NCBI GenBank assembly: GCA_934255435.1
Contig: CAKQNZ010000001.1
Coordinates: forward strand, 5,135-69,134
Length of the DNA: 64,000 nucleotides
From: an uncultured Clostridia bacterium
Lineage (GTDB): Bacteria; Bacillota; Clostridia; Peptostreptococcales; Anaerovoracaceae
Direction of reading: 5' to 3'
Shown here: positions 37,584 to 47,319 of the stretch, in pieces
Layout of the letters: each line of letters starts with the position of its first letter
Position numbering within the stretch: the stretch's first letter is position 1
The notes under the pieces: generated by a model
What the model was told of the DNA's origin: nothing
The model's input: only the letters and a program-made list of their open reading frames with translations
Database searches by the model: none
Program-made: the position numbers and the translations under genes

Positions 37584-39800
37584 TCAGTCCCTTCTTTCTT
37601 CGTTGTCGTCACCTGCTCCGCTTTCGCTGTCTGAGGCTGCATCGCTGCCATCGTCACTGAGATAATCAGTGTCGTAGACAGACAGATCTTCTGTGTCCTG
37701 ATCATCATCACTGCTGCACTGCGGATCGCTGTTCGCACTGTCATCCTGTGATGCTGACGATTCATAAGGTTTAGCTTCATTTGTGACGCTGTTGTATGTC
37801 ATTATAGTTGGCTTGAACCTGCCGTTGCCTGTCTTCTCAGCCAGTGCTCTGGCTGCTTCTTCAAGCTCCTGCTGTTCAAGCATAGCTTTTTTCCTGAGCT
37901 GTTTTGCTGACTCTGCAGCTTCTTCCTGATCCTTGAGACGCTTCTCCTCCAGCTCTGCCTTAAGGTTGTCTGCCAGCTCCTGCGGAGTGACGTCTCCGTC
38001 ATAAAGCTGCAAGAACTGTGTACTGTCCACTGTTTCGACAGCAAGCAGACCTTCTGCAACATTGGTAAGCTGCTCCATGTGCTCTGACAGTATAGTCTTC
38101 GCAGCTTCGTAAGCCTCTTCAATAATGGCCTTGACTTCTTCATCGATCTCTGATGCAGTTTCTTCGGAATAGTTCTGTCTTGTAGAAAAATCCTTGCCGA
38201 GGAATACTTCGTCTGAAGAGCTGTAGTTCACCGGACCAAGCTTGTCGCTGAACCCGTATTTAGTGACCATTTCCTTGGCTATCTCTGTAGCTCTCATGAT
38301 ATCGTTGCTGGCACCTGTGCTGACATCATCCAGCGTGAGCATCTCTGCCACACGACCTCCCAGCAGATGGATTATCTGCTCTCTCATTGTCTCCTTGGTG
38401 CCGTAGTATTTGTCTTCCTTAGGCAGTATCATGGTGAATCCGCCAGCTCTGCCTCTCGGTATTATAGTTATCTGATGTACCGGATCTGTCTTAGGCAGCA
38501 CATGTGCCACTACAGCATGACCGGCTTCATGATAAGCAGTAAGTTTTCTCTCATCTTCGCTGATGACCCTGCTCTTCTTCTCAGGACCTGCGATTACTTT
38601 GGTGATAGCCTCTTCTATCTCCTCCATCCTGATCCTCATGCCGTTTCTTCTGGCTGCCAGCAGAGCTGCTTCATTGAGCATATTCTCGATATCTGCAGGC
38701 GAGAATCCCGGCGTACGTCTTGCCAGCACCTTAGGATCCACGCTCTTGTCCAGCGGCTTGTTCCTGGAGTGTATCCTGAATATTTCTTCTCTGCCTACGA
38801 TATCCGGTATGCCTATCACGATCTGGCGGTCGAATCTGCCCGGTCTCAGCAGTGCCGGATCAAGGACATCAGGTCTGTTTGTGGCAGCAAGGATTATTAT
38901 GCCTGTGTTTTCAGCGAATCCGTCCATCTCGACCAGCAGCTGGTTCAGAGTCTGCTCTCTTTCATCGTGACCGCCACCAAGGCCTGCACCTCTCTTGCGC
39001 CCTACAGCATCTATTTCGTCTATGAAAACTATGCAAGGTGCATTTTTCTTGGCCTGCTCGAACAGGTCTCGTACTCTCGATGCACCTACGCCTACGAACA
39101 TTTCAACAAAGTCGGAACCACTTATCGTAAAGAACGGCACTCCGGCTTCTCCTGCCGTAGCTCTTGAAATATATGTCTTACCTGTTCCCGGAGGGCCTAC
39201 CAGCAGGATGCCTTTAGGTATCCTGGCACCCAGGCTGTTGTACTTTGCAGGGTGTTTCAGGAAGTCTACTATCTCTTCCAGTTCTTCCTTTTCTTCTTTG
39301 AGACCCGCAACGTCCTTGAAAGTTATCTTCTTGAGGTCGCTGTCTTTCTGGAGCCTGGCCCTGCTCTTGCCGAAGGACATCGCCTTGCCTCCGCCTCCGC
39401 TCTGATTCATTATCAGTATGAAGAACACGACCATAATGGCTATCATGATAAGTGTCGGCAGCAGTGTTATGAAGATAGATTCCTTCTTAGGCTCAGGGCT
39501 CTCGAGCTTTATCTCGTGTTTGTCCACCATCGGCATTATATATGAATCGTACACGTAGCTCAGACCTACTGCACTGTCGACATAGGCGTATACTGTCTTG
39601 CCTGTTTCGAGTCTGGCTGTAAGCTTCGTGTCTTCGACCTGAACACTCTCCACTTTCTTGTCCTGGAGATATTCGATCATCGTGGATATTTTGATTTCCT
39701 TTTCGTCTTTCGGCGTCCCATTGGTGTAAAACCACACCATCGCTATCACAAGTGCGAATATGACTACGTAGACTCCGATATTTCTGGTAAGCTTTTTCAA
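37584..39800 (-). CDS. ftsH: ATP-dependent zinc metalloprotease FtsH
   Basis: 738 residues from a TTG start at 39800. Two membrane helices (about 8-25 and 103-125), Walker [20 protein letters not shown], Walker [17 protein letters not shown] second region of homology ([19 protein letters not shown]) and the zinc site [12 protein letters not shown]. The C-terminal 120 residues are acidic, Ser/Asp-rich and longer than usual. The TTG is chosen because GGAGG lies eight bases upstream; longer frames begin almost at the -10 (TATACT near 39848). Degrades membrane and regulatory proteins. pucR follows immediately. Confidence 0.93.
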   Translation of the reverse strand: MKKLTRNIGVYVVIFALVIAMVWFYTNGTPKDEKEIKISTMIEYLQDKKVESVQVEDTKLTARLETGKTVYAYVDSAVGLSYVYDSYIMPMVDKHEIKLESPEPKKESIFITLLPTLIMIAIMVVFFILIMNQSGGGGKAMSFGKSRARLQKDSDLKKITFKDVAGLKEEKEELEEIVDFLKHPAKYNSLGARIPKGILLVGPPGTGKTYISRATAGEAGVPFFTISGSDFVEMFVGVGASRVRDLFEQAKKNAPCIVFIDEIDAVGRKRGAGLGGGHDEREQTLNQLLVEMDGFAENTGIIILAATNRPDVLDPALLRPGRFDRQIVIGIPDIVGREEIFRIHSRNKPLDKSVDPKVLARRTPGFSPADIENMLNEAALLAARRNGMRIRMEEIEEAITKVIAGPEKKSRVISEDERKLTAYHEAGHAVVAHVLPKTDPVHQITIIPRGRAGGFTMILPKEDKYYGTKETMREQIIHLLGGRVAEMLTLDDVSTGASNDIMRATEIAKEMVTKYGFSDKLGPVNYSSSDEVFLGKDFSTRQNYSEETASEIDEEVKAIIEEAYEAAKTILSEHMEQLTNVAEGLLAVETVDSTQFLQLYDGDVTPQELADNLKAELEEKRLKDQEEAAESAKQLRKKAMLEQQELEEAARALAEKTGNGRFKPTIMTYNSVTNEAKPYESSASQDDSANSDPQCSSDDDQDTEDLSVYDTDYLSDDGSDAASDSESGAGDDNEERRD

Positions 39801-39911
39801 GGGTATGTCCTCCGTCTGTCGTCTTTTTGTTTTTGCAAACAAATATTAGTATAATATTCTACCATGAAGACCGATAAAATTCAATAGAGGCGGCAGTTAT
39901 TGACTGTGATT

Positions 39912-41435
39912 TCACACAAATTTCAGTATGAGCAGCCGTTTCGTGCTGCCATCCGGCCTGTAACATTCTGCGTATCTGCTGCGTATCTGCCCCCTGTCCG
40001 AGGTGTTTTCATCTGTAGTATCACCTGCCATGTAAAGCACTTCGCTGCCTCTGACCGCCAGCCATATACTGCCACGCCTGTCAGATGGGATCTTCATATC
40101 TATCATGAGTTTTTTTATCTTTTTCCTGCCGGATACAAGCTGTATATAATCGCCTTCCCGACGGTGTCTGACTGTTATCTCTGCCATCAGGCGGTCAGTA
40201 TCCACTGTTATCTTGTCTGCATCGAAGACAGCGTATCCGCCAGGAGACTTTTTCCCGCTGAAACGTTCTGCCATTGTTTTTATCTGCTGCGGGTCGTCTG
40301 TCAGCGTTATATCTATATTCGGAGGCTCTTCGCCGAATCTTCCGCTACTGATGTCGGTCTGCTGCAGTGCTCCCGCCAAAGGGTCATCGCCGCTGCTGCT
40401 CTTCGAGTCTGGAAACAGGCTCCTGCCGCAGATGAGTTTTCCATAAGAGAGCTTTATCTCGTATCCGTAAGGGAGCTGGATAGTCTTCGTACCGCCCCGG
40501 TTTTCGCTGTCTATCAGCCGGTCGGCTGCCGCCAGCCTTTCCTGTGTAACGTCCTGGGAAAGTCCTGCATGATCCAGCGCATGCATCAGGACACGGTGCC
40601 TGATGGCTTTGTGCAGACGCCTTGTCTTTTCAAGATCCAGGACCGTTTCATATCCGTCTGCAGAAACCAGTGCATCCTGATATGCTTTTTCTACCTGCTG
40701 CCATATGTAGTCCTTGTCTTCTCCTGCTATGCGGCCCAGTCTTGTGAGGGCTGCCATGATATTGGTGTTATATTCTTTCTTCATATATGGCAGCAGCTGC
40801 AGTCTTATCTTGTTCCGTGAATAGACGGTCTGGCTGTTGGTATGATCTGTCACCGGCTCCAGCCCGCTCAGGCTGCAGTATTCTTCGATCTCACTGCGGT
40901 ATGTGTCAAGCAATGGTCTGATGACGGTGAACGGACCTTCGCTGCGGCTATGGGATATGCCTGCCAGTCCGTCCGGTCCTGTGCCTCTCATCAGACGGAA
41001 AAGTATGGTCTCCGCCTGGTCGTTGGCGTTCTGAGCCACTGCGATCTTTACATGTTCCGGTGCCGCACCTGATGCGACTGTTTCTTCTGCGACTTTGCGG
41101 AAAGAGTCGTATCTGACCTTGCGCCCGGCTTCTTCGTCTGTCATCCCGGTTCTCTCTGCAAGGGCGTGACAGTCCTCAGTGAAGACCCTGCAATCCAGAC
41201 CGAGGCTGTGACAAAGATCCTCGACATACGCCTGGTCGTGTTCTGCCGCTCCAGGCCTGAACTTGTGGTTTATATGCACCGGATAGATATGCAGATCCAT
41301 CTCTTTGCAAAGGCTCAGCAGCACGTGAAAAAGGCACACTGAATCGGGGCCTCCTGAGAGGCCCACAACAATGTGTTCGCCGTTTTCTATAAGGTTGTTA
41401 TCTTTTATCGTTTTCCTGACTTTTTCTATCAACAT
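39912..41435 (-). CDS. tilS: tRNA(Ile)-lysidine synthase
   Basis: 507 residues. N-terminal PP-loop ATPase with HIVVGLSGGPDSVCLFHVLL, the HINHKFRPGAAEHD segment and VAQNANDQAETILFRLMRG; C-terminal substrate-binding and TilS_C regions. Modifies C34 of tRNA-Ile2 to lysidine so it reads AUA. No clear Shine-Dalgarno precedes the ATG at 41435; a TACAAT -10 lies only about six bases upstream, so the mRNA may be nearly leaderless. Placed between spoIIE and ftsH as in most Firmicutes; the usual hpt gene is missing between tilS and ftsH. Confidence 0.93.
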   Translation of the reverse strand: MLIEKVRKTIKDNNLIENGEHIVVGLSGGPDSVCLFHVLLSLCKEMDLHIYPVHINHKFRPGAAEHDQAYVEDLCHSLGLDCRVFTEDCHALAERTGMTDEEAGRKVRYDSFRKVAEETVASGAAPEHVKIAVAQNANDQAETILFRLMRGTGPDGLAGISHSRSEGPFTVIRPLLDTYRSEIEEYCSLSGLEPVTDHTNSQTVYSRNKIRLQLLPYMKKEYNTNIMAALTRLGRIAGEDKDYIWQQVEKAYQDALVSADGYETVLDLEKTRRLHKAIRHRVLMHALDHAGLSQDVTQERLAAADRLIDSENRGGTKTIQLPYGYEIKLSYGKLICGRSLFPDSKSSSGDDPLAGALQQTDISSGRFGEEPPNIDITLTDDPQQIKTMAERFSGKKSPGGYAVFDADKITVDTDRLMAEITVRHRREGDYIQLVSGRKKIKKLMIDMKIPSDRRGSIWLAVRGSEVLYMAGDTTDENTSDRGQIRSRYAECYRPDGSTKRLLILKFV

Positions 41436-41479
41436 ACTGATATTGTATCACAGAATGGCTGGTATAATCAGTGTTTTTT

Positions 41480-43531
41480 TCATGATGATACTTCATCCGG
41501 GTTCAGCCTGGCGACGATGACCGTAAGGTCGTCTCTTTCCCTGAGGGCGTAGCTGTCTGACGCCTGGTCCAGTATCAGGTCGCTCATCACCTGTGGATTG
41601 CCGGATCTTATCTTCACTGCAGTGCGGCTTATGTCTTCAATGACAGAGGATTCCCTGCCGCCGTCGCTGACCCCGTCGGACATCATGATTATCCAGTCTC
41701 CGCATTTCAGAGAAGTTTCCATGTATCTGACTTTCAGGCCATTGACGATGCCAAGAGGCACTGCCGAAAGTTTCATTTCTTCTACGTTTTCCCTTCGTCT
41801 GAGAAGTGTGGGTGCTGCGCCTATCTTGTAAAACCTTCCGGTGCCGGTCTTCCTGTCGATGATGGCGAGGTCCAGTGTTGCAAAGGAATCGCCGTCGTCT
41901 TTCATCAGCATCACAGTGTTTATGGTCTTTATGGTCATGTCTGTACTGACGCCTGCCCGAAGCAGCGACAGGACTGTCCTGACTACCATCAGGCTTTCTG
42001 TAGCAGCTTTCTTGCCTTTGCCCATGCCGTCGCTGAGGACTATGGCGATACGGCCGTCCCCTATATCCTGCCATCCACAGCAGTCTCCGTTGATGCCTCC
42101 GAGAGCTGCACACTGGGACGCTGCGATGTCTGCATCGAATTTCAGACTTCCCGCCTGACTGCGTCTTCCTGCCCTGCTGCGAAGCATATCCGCTGCATTT
42201 GCAAATATCTGGCTGCTCATGTCGAACTGGCTCGCCAGTATCGACCGCCTGTCGAGATATGTGCTGTAAAGTTCCTCAAGGGCAGACATTTCCGCTGCAC
42301 TTTCCCTGAGGAAAAGTTCGGCAGCCCTTGCCCCGGCAAGCTCCGCCATGCCCGCTTCATCATGAAAGCCGCTTCCCGGATATGCAAAATCCCTGAGGAT
42401 TCTTTCCATGCCTTTGCTGTGTTTCAGGTTCAGCGGCAGGAAAACCACCGCTGCTGTCAGCAGCGTGCGTATATCGACTCCCAGCACAAGTCCTTCATCT
42501 GCATGGCTCGGAAGGCTGCATACTATGATGAAAACTGCTGCCGATACTGCTGTCCTGAGCTGTACGCCGGTTTCTGTCTTCACTGAGGATATTTTTCCTG
42601 AAAAAGTATGTTCTGCCGGTCTTGCGCCGGCTGTTATCATGTCAATAAAGGAGGCCGCAGCTGTTCCTGTAAGAAGGCTTACCATGATACCCCACTGCGT
42701 CTGCCCTGCCAGTGCTGCGGTGACTCCACCTGCAAGCACTACGATCAGGGTCTTTTCAGCGGGCAGATATGCCAGTGACCACATGGAAAGGAACACCACC
42801 ACTATCCAGGTCAGGAATGTCAGGTCTGCCCCGCAGACTGCCATTACAGATACGGCCGGAAGCGATGCCAGCGACATCATGCCGGATGCACTGCTGTACC
42901 GGTCCTGCAGGAAAACTCCGCTGCCTGCTCTGGGGCAAGGGTCCCGTATATCCAGTCCCGGAAAGTGGTCACCCTTGCTGTATCCTTTCGCTGTGCTGTT
43001 ATATGGAACAGCTGCGCTTGTTGCTTTGAGAAAGCTGTCGAAAATAAATACCAGACATATGACTGCAAATCCTTCCAGGAGCAGTTCTGCTGTCCCTGTC
43101 CTGTAAAGAGTGCTGCTTGCCAGCCTGTATATGCTCTGGCATATTATGAAAATGCACGCAGCGATCAATGCCCTGTGCATCGGTTTCAGTTCTGTCTTTG
43201 CAGCTGCTGCGAAAAAAATACCGCAGACTGCCATTGCAGCCAGATCGCCGTATGCATCGGCACCTCTGCTTATCCTGAGTATCAGCGCCGCTGATGCCGG
43301 TATCATCAGAAAAATGTTGCGCCTGCTGTATGCCGTGGTGCATGTCACAGCGGCACTTGCTCCCGGAAAGGACAGCCCCATAAGAGGTGCTGCACTCATC
43401 AGAAACGAAAAGACTGTCAGAAGCAGTATTTTTGCAATTCTGTTGATCATGTTTGCGGCAGCTGATCTTTTCAGTGTTTGCCTTTTTCCCGATTCTCCCG
43501 CTCTGTATGCAGCTGTGCCTGGATCGCTCAT
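41480..43531 (-). CDS. spoIIE: stage II sporulation protein E (PP2C phosphatase)
   Basis: 683 residues. About ten membrane helices in residues 40-330, a central region (about 330-450), and a C-terminal PP2C/SpoIIE phosphatase domain: IAIVLSDGMGKGKKAATESL with the metal Asp, MSDGVSDGG, and RERDDLTVIVARL at the end. In Bacillus it dephosphorylates SpoIIAA to activate sigma-F in the forespore. The start at 43531 (MSDPGTA) has AAGGAGAGG upstream. It indicates an organism able, or descended from ancestors able, to sporulate. tilS follows 44 bp later. Confidence 0.93.
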   Translation of the reverse strand: MSDPGTAAYRAGESGKRQTLKRSAAANMINRIAKILLLTVFSFLMSAAPLMGLSFPGASAAVTCTTAYSRRNIFLMIPASAALILRISRGADAYGDLAAMAVCGIFFAAAAKTELKPMHRALIAACIFIICQSIYRLASSTLYRTGTAELLLEGFAVICLVFIFDSFLKATSAAVPYNSTAKGYSKGDHFPGLDIRDPCPRAGSGVFLQDRYSSASGMMSLASLPAVSVMAVCGADLTFLTWIVVVFLSMWSLAYLPAEKTLIVVLAGGVTAALAGQTQWGIMVSLLTGTAAASFIDMITAGARPAEHTFSGKISSVKTETGVQLRTAVSAAVFIIVCSLPSHADEGLVLGVDIRTLLTAAVVFLPLNLKHSKGMERILRDFAYPGSGFHDEAGMAELAGARAAELFLRESAAEMSALEELYSTYLDRRSILASQFDMSSQIFANAADMLRSRAGRRSQAGSLKFDADIAASQCAALGGINGDCCGWQDIGDGRIAIVLSDGMGKGKKAATESLMVVRTVLSLLRAGVSTDMTIKTINTVMLMKDDGDSFATLDLAIIDRKTGTGRFYKIGAAPTLLRRRENVEEMKLSAVPLGIVNGLKVRYMETSLKCGDWIIMMSDGVSDGGRESSVIEDISRTAVKIRSGNPQVMSDLILDQASDSYALRERDDLTVIVARLNPDEVSS

Positions 43532-43898
43532 CTTACCTCTCCTTGTAATATGGATAATGCCGGAGATCCGATACCGGAAAAGCAGGACGCATGTATCCCC
43601 CTGATACATACAACTGACACTGCCAGTTATTGTGGCTGCCCTGCGAGCCCGGTAACTCTGCTGTTGTGATGAGCCAAACGTCTCATATCTGTAGTCGCTG
43701 GCGACATTACAGACCCGGAAGACCTCCGTATCCATTTTCTTCTCTAACCCCGACAAGCCCCGATACCTGCCGCAGCCTGTCCTGTTTCTATGCCATTATA
43801 CATACCCTCCGATGCGAAATTTGTCATAATGAGAAGACTGCATGAAAATTTTTTAAACAGCATTGCAGCCCGGCGGTCCCGGCAACCTATGGAACCAT
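43532..43898. other. intergenic region upstream of spoIIE
   Basis: About 370 bp with no gene seen; the spoIIE promoter should be here. Confidence 0.4.
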
Positions 43899-43944
43899 AA
43901 AAAGCCCCCACAACTGACTGCGATGTCGGCTGTGGGGACTTTCT
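43899..43944 (-). terminator. terminator-like stem downstream of a gene fragment
   Basis: AAAGCCCCCACA (43901-43912) and TGTGGGGACTTT (43931-43942) pair with one mismatch; A and T runs on either side. It lies just past the stop of the fragment at 43953-44108. Confidence 0.75.
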
Positions 43945-43952
43945 ATGTGTGG

Positions 43953-44108
43953 CTAATAGATAACTGTTACCGTAATCTTCTGTTCGATTTCCAAAAATGA
44001 CTTTCCATTAAAGCATTTTTCAGAAAGAACAGCATCGATAACGGACTTCGGAATGTCACCCTTGAAGCCAAACTTCTGTTTTGCGATGTATTTTGCTGCA
44101 TCAGGGTG
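43953..44108 (-). pseudogene. C-terminal gene fragment, family not recognised
   Basis: About 51 codons ending in a proper stop and followed by a terminator: it contains HPDAAKYIAKQKFGF, KGDIPKSVIDAVLSEK and NGKSFLEIEQKITVTVIY. Composition is clearly protein-like (Lys/Ile-rich, unlike neighbours), but there is no start codon context, and upstream it joins the tatD 3' flank at a GGATCCCGGCAGG palindrome. Looks like the tail of a gene whose front was deleted. AT content is higher than that of surrounding genes, which suggests transfer. Confidence 0.55.
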
Positions 44109-44145
44109 CTGGGGATCCCGGCAGGCGGACCTGCCGGATCAGTTT

Positions 44146-45294
44146 TTACTTTATCCCGTAAAAACGCATTGCGTTCCGTTTCGTCTGCTTTGCAACGGTC
44201 TCGAAGGATATTCCTTTTATCTCTGCGATCTTTGCGGCTGTATGCTCCACATAAGGCGGCATGTTCGGCCTGCCGCGGAAAGGTGCCGGCGTGAGATATG
44301 GCGAGTCGGTCTCCACCAGCAGGAAGCTGAGGGGTATCTCACTGACCATCGCTACAGTCTTGCGGTTGTTCTTGTATGTCACCGGCCCTGCCACTGAGAT
44401 CGTGGCTCCCATCCGGACATACTGTTTCCCAAGCTCGGCGCTGCCTGAAAAACAGTGGAGCAGCACCCTGGCGTCATCGCACATTGAGACGTTACTTTCG
44501 GCATTTTCCCCGGTATGCTCCGGAGCGCCACAGTCAAGGGCGATGCTGGAAGATGCGGCAGCTTTGGATCCGGTCGTATCTGTATCAGTGCCTCCGTTGC
44601 TTCCAAAGGCCCCATCAGCTATGCATGACTTTCCAGTGAAAGATGCCGGATCGCGTTCAGAGTCCGTGTCTGCAGGCAGCGCCGATTTGCCATCTGCAAA
44701 ACCTGCATCACTGTTTCCGCAGTCTTTGCATGATACGGCGTCACCGCACGAATACCCGGATTTTCCATGGTTTTCTTTGCATACTGCCGGTCTGCCGGTC
44801 ACATAGCCCTCCGGATCGGGACGCTTCGGGAACCAGCTTTTGCGCTCATCGGAAAAAGCCCCCTCTTCCTTCAGTATATCCATGACCTCCTGGTCGGCCT
44901 CACGGGCGTGTATGGCTATGGGCATTTTCAGCTCGTTGGCAAGGCGTATCTGCCTGCGGAACCACTCCCGCTGGACGTCGCGGTCAGAAAGATCGTAATG
45001 ATAGTCGAGACCTATCTCGCCGATGGCCATGACTTTATCCCTTCCCGCTATCTCACGGATCATCTGCAGCTTCGCTTCATCCATATCCTTCGTGTCGTGA
45101 GGATGGCAGCCTGCCGCAGCATAACACCATGGGTATTTTTCAGCCTGCTCCGCCGCCAGCAGCGAGCTGGCCGGATCGAAGCCCACGTTCATGACATAGT
45201 CCAGCGGCGATTCCTCTATGGCTCTGACCCAGGCCTGTCTTTCCTCCTCCGTTAACTCTCCGTTATTAAGATGCGCATGTGAATCAAACAGCAT
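44146..45294 (-). CDS. tatD: TatD-family metal-dependent hydrolase with a large insertion
   Basis: 382 residues; the family is normally about 255. Core motifs are all present: MLFDSHAHLNN, GEIGLDYHYD, PIAIHAREAD, LLHCFSGSAE and LLVETDSPYLTPAP. About 115 residues (roughly 152-268) are inserted between the AREADQEVMDILKEEGAF strand and DDARVLLHCFSG. The insert is low-complexity, rich in Ser, Gly, Asp and Cys (seven or more Cys, e.g. CGDAVSCKDCGNS). TatD enzymes are DNases acting in repair or degradation. The frame is open through the insert, so it is probably translated. Usually follows metG in Firmicutes, and metG is 2 kb upstream here. Confidence 0.9.
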   Translation of the reverse strand: MLFDSHAHLNNGELTEEERQAWVRAIEESPLDYVMNVGFDPASSLLAAEQAEKYPWCYAAAGCHPHDTKDMDEAKLQMIREIAGRDKVMAIGEIGLDYHYDLSDRDVQREWFRRQIRLANELKMPIAIHAREADQEVMDILKEEGAFSDERKSWFPKRPDPEGYVTGRPAVCKENHGKSGYSCGDAVSCKDCGNSDAGFADGKSALPADTDSERDPASFTGKSCIADGAFGSNGGTDTDTTGSKAAASSSIALDCGAPEHTGENAESNVSMCDDARVLLHCFSGSAELGKQYVRMGATISVAGPVTYKNNRKTVAMVSEIPLSFLLVETDSPYLTPAPFRGRPNMPPYVEHTAAKIAEIKGISFETVAKQTKRNAMRFYGIK

Positions 45295-45500
45295 GGTTTC
45301 CTCCTGTATCGTTTATTGTCTATGTTGGATTTCTTTCTTATCTGCAATGATTTTACAACTTTCACACTGTAAAATCAATCCCCGTGGGAAAGCCGCACGG
45401 CTCTGGACCTCCGGTTCCATCCTGCTGCTTCGCAGCATCGTCATCATCCACTGTGACCCATCTGAATCCCCGCAGGCCGACAGCATGCCCATCATACTGC

Positions 45501-45539
45501 AAAACAGGCAGCACCCGGATACTGTCCCGGCACTGCCTG
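45501..45539 (-). terminator. terminator downstream of the DUF134-NifX gene
   Basis: CAGGCAG pairs with CTGCCTG, with inner GG/CC pairs; TTTT follows on the minus strand. The rest of 45295-45683 shows nothing else. Confidence 0.65.
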
Positions 45540-45683
45540 CTGTCACATCATTTTTTTGCTGATAAGATCCACGGCTCAGTCATACAACTGCAGATCCGCA
45601 GCACTGTATCCCGCATCATACTGTCCTGGGTCATTCACACTGGATCGATGCATCAGCGTATGATGCGTCACCCCGATTTTGCA

Positions 45684-46532
45684 TTACCTGCCACAGCTGT
45701 GACTGCCACAGGTCTGTCCATGTTCATGTCCTTCGTGGCCGCTGCACTTTGCTTCAGGGTCGAAATCAAGTTTGCCTGCCAGTAGTTTTTCCACCGCAGC
45801 ATCCGCACTGCCTGAAACTCCGCCGTAGAGTTCTACACCTTCTGCAGCCAGCGCATTCCTCGCACCGCCTCCTATACCTCCGCAGATAAGCACATCCACA
45901 TTCATGGCTCTGAGTATCCCTGCAAGGGCTCCATGTCCGTTCCCTTCAGTGCTTACCACTTCCGAAGACACCACTTTCCCGTCTTCGGCATCGTACACCT
46001 TGAAATATTCTGTGTGTCCGAAGTGCTGAAAAATATCTCCGTTTTCATACGTAACTGCGATCCTCATGATTCCTTCTCCTTTCGGTCCGGCATATATCCG
46101 GCTGAATTCCTGTTTCCAGCAGGTATTGCAACAGCACATGGCATTGCCTCCATCACAGAGCTTATAATCTCCGCCTCCGATGCGCAGCGGTCTGCCGTCA
46201 ACCAGTGCATCTGCCAGTTTCTTTCGCGCGCTGGTATATATATGCTGCACAGTTGTCCGGGCGATCTGCATAAAATCGCTGCACTGTTCCTGAGACATGC
46301 CCTCCTTGTCGATAAGACGTATAGTCTCGTACTCATCCACAGTTATCACAACGGTATTGCGTTCTGCCTCCGCAGCCCATGCACTGTAGCCGTCTGCCGC
46401 TTTTTCCCGGTTATCAGATACCGTGCCGTTTTCAACAGACACATCGATCCCATCATCGTCCGGGTACTCCGGTGAGAAACCCAGTATATATGGAAAATGA
46501 CATACTCTCCTGCATTTTCTCGGCCTTGACAA
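45684..46532 (-). CDS. DUF134 DNA-binding domain fused to a NifX/NifB-type cluster-binding domain
   Basis: 282 residues. Residues about 1-140: DUF134 with RPRKCRRVCHFP, VITVDEYETIRLIDKEGMSQ and the helix-turn-helix MQIARTTVQHIYTSARKKL. Residues about 155-262: dinitrogenase iron-molybdenum cofactor (NifX) fold, MRIAVTYENGDIFQHFGHTE and ICGGIGGGARNALAAEGVEL. A His/Cys-rich tail ends the protein (EGHEHGQTCGSHSCGR). Start TTG at 46532 is set by GGAGG seven bases upstream. Probably a metal or Fe-S responsive regulator. The two domains are often separate neighbouring genes. Confidence 0.85.
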   Translation of the reverse strand: MSRPRKCRRVCHFPYILGFSPEYPDDDGIDVSVENGTVSDNREKAADGYSAWAAEAERNTVVITVDEYETIRLIDKEGMSQEQCSDFMQIARTTVQHIYTSARKKLADALVDGRPLRIGGGDYKLCDGGNAMCCCNTCWKQEFSRIYAGPKGEGIMRIAVTYENGDIFQHFGHTEYFKVYDAEDGKVVSSEVVSTEGNGHGALAGILRAMNVDVLICGGIGGGARNALAAEGVELYGGVSGSADAAVEKLLAGKLDFDPEAKCSGHEGHEHGQTCGSHSCGR

Positions 46533-46692
46533 ACTGCACACCTCCCTGCACAGGCAACATATCCTGCCTGATCTCACTATTTTCTTCTATAAAGACCCCT
46601 TGATGCGTGGTCTTCACATTAATAGAATACGCTAATTAATAACATATGTCAATAACCCCCCGCTGCTTCTGATATTTAAAAAAATTGAAAAG

Positions 46693-47105
46693 TAACGTTT
46701 TGGAACTCCCGGATCGATGTTTTCGATACTTTTTTATTTCCGGGAGGTACCCTGACACTCTGTCGTCAGTCATGCTGATCCTGAATGTATCGAAAACCGT
46801 GTTCTATAACCCATTTTCGATACTTTTCAGAGCAAAATGTCTGAATCACAGACTGCTGATTGCTGGCGGCACTGATAAATGGGTCGTTACCACTACTTCT
46901 TTTCGCCATTTCGTCCCTTTCCACTTCGACACTCGCTGTCATGGTCGCTCTGACTCCGGGTGATCGCTGCTGATGGGTCGTTTTTGACTTCCAGACTGCC
47001 GGTTTCGATACTTTCTGAGGCGTGACGACCGAATCATCAGCTGCCAGCAGCTGGCAGCATTGAGCGATGGGTCATTTTGGGCTTTCTGACTACTGATTTC
47101 GATAC
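46693..47105. repeat. array of five 37-bp inverted-end elements, period exactly 94
   Basis: Starts at 46693 (weak left arm), 46787, 46881, 46975 and 47069; each is 37 bp and each step is 94 bp. Ends: 46787 GTATCGAAAA/TTTTCGATAC; 46881 GGGTCGTTAC/TTTCGTCCC; 46975 GGGTCGTTTT/TTTCGATAC; 47069 GGGTCATTTT/TTTCGATAC. So pure and mixed ends alternate inside one array. The 57-bp linkers are unrelated in sequence except for a leading TTT. Lies between the DUF134-NifX gene start and the metG terminator. Confidence 0.9.
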
Positions 47106-47166
47106 TTTCCCACTTCTGGACGCCAGCTTGAAAGTACCAAGCTCCGATACTCTGCCTGCTCCAATG

Positions 47167-47233
47167 AAAAGAGCCGCATCCTCATATGCCCTGGTCCCCG
47201 GTGTGATTCCGGGGATCAGATGAGGACCGGCTC
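47167..47233 (-). terminator. terminator after metG
   Basis: GAGCCG-CATCCTCAT pairs with ATGAGGACCGGCTC, with an inner CCCCGG/CCGGGG stem; TTTTC follows on the minus strand. Confidence 0.75.
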
Positions 47234-47319
47234 CTTCGCTCTTTTATTTCCGCCATCAGGCGGAGTGTTTATCAAGTTGTTGTTTTGCAGCTTGCTGTCA
47301 GGGTCGCAGGTTCTGCGGT

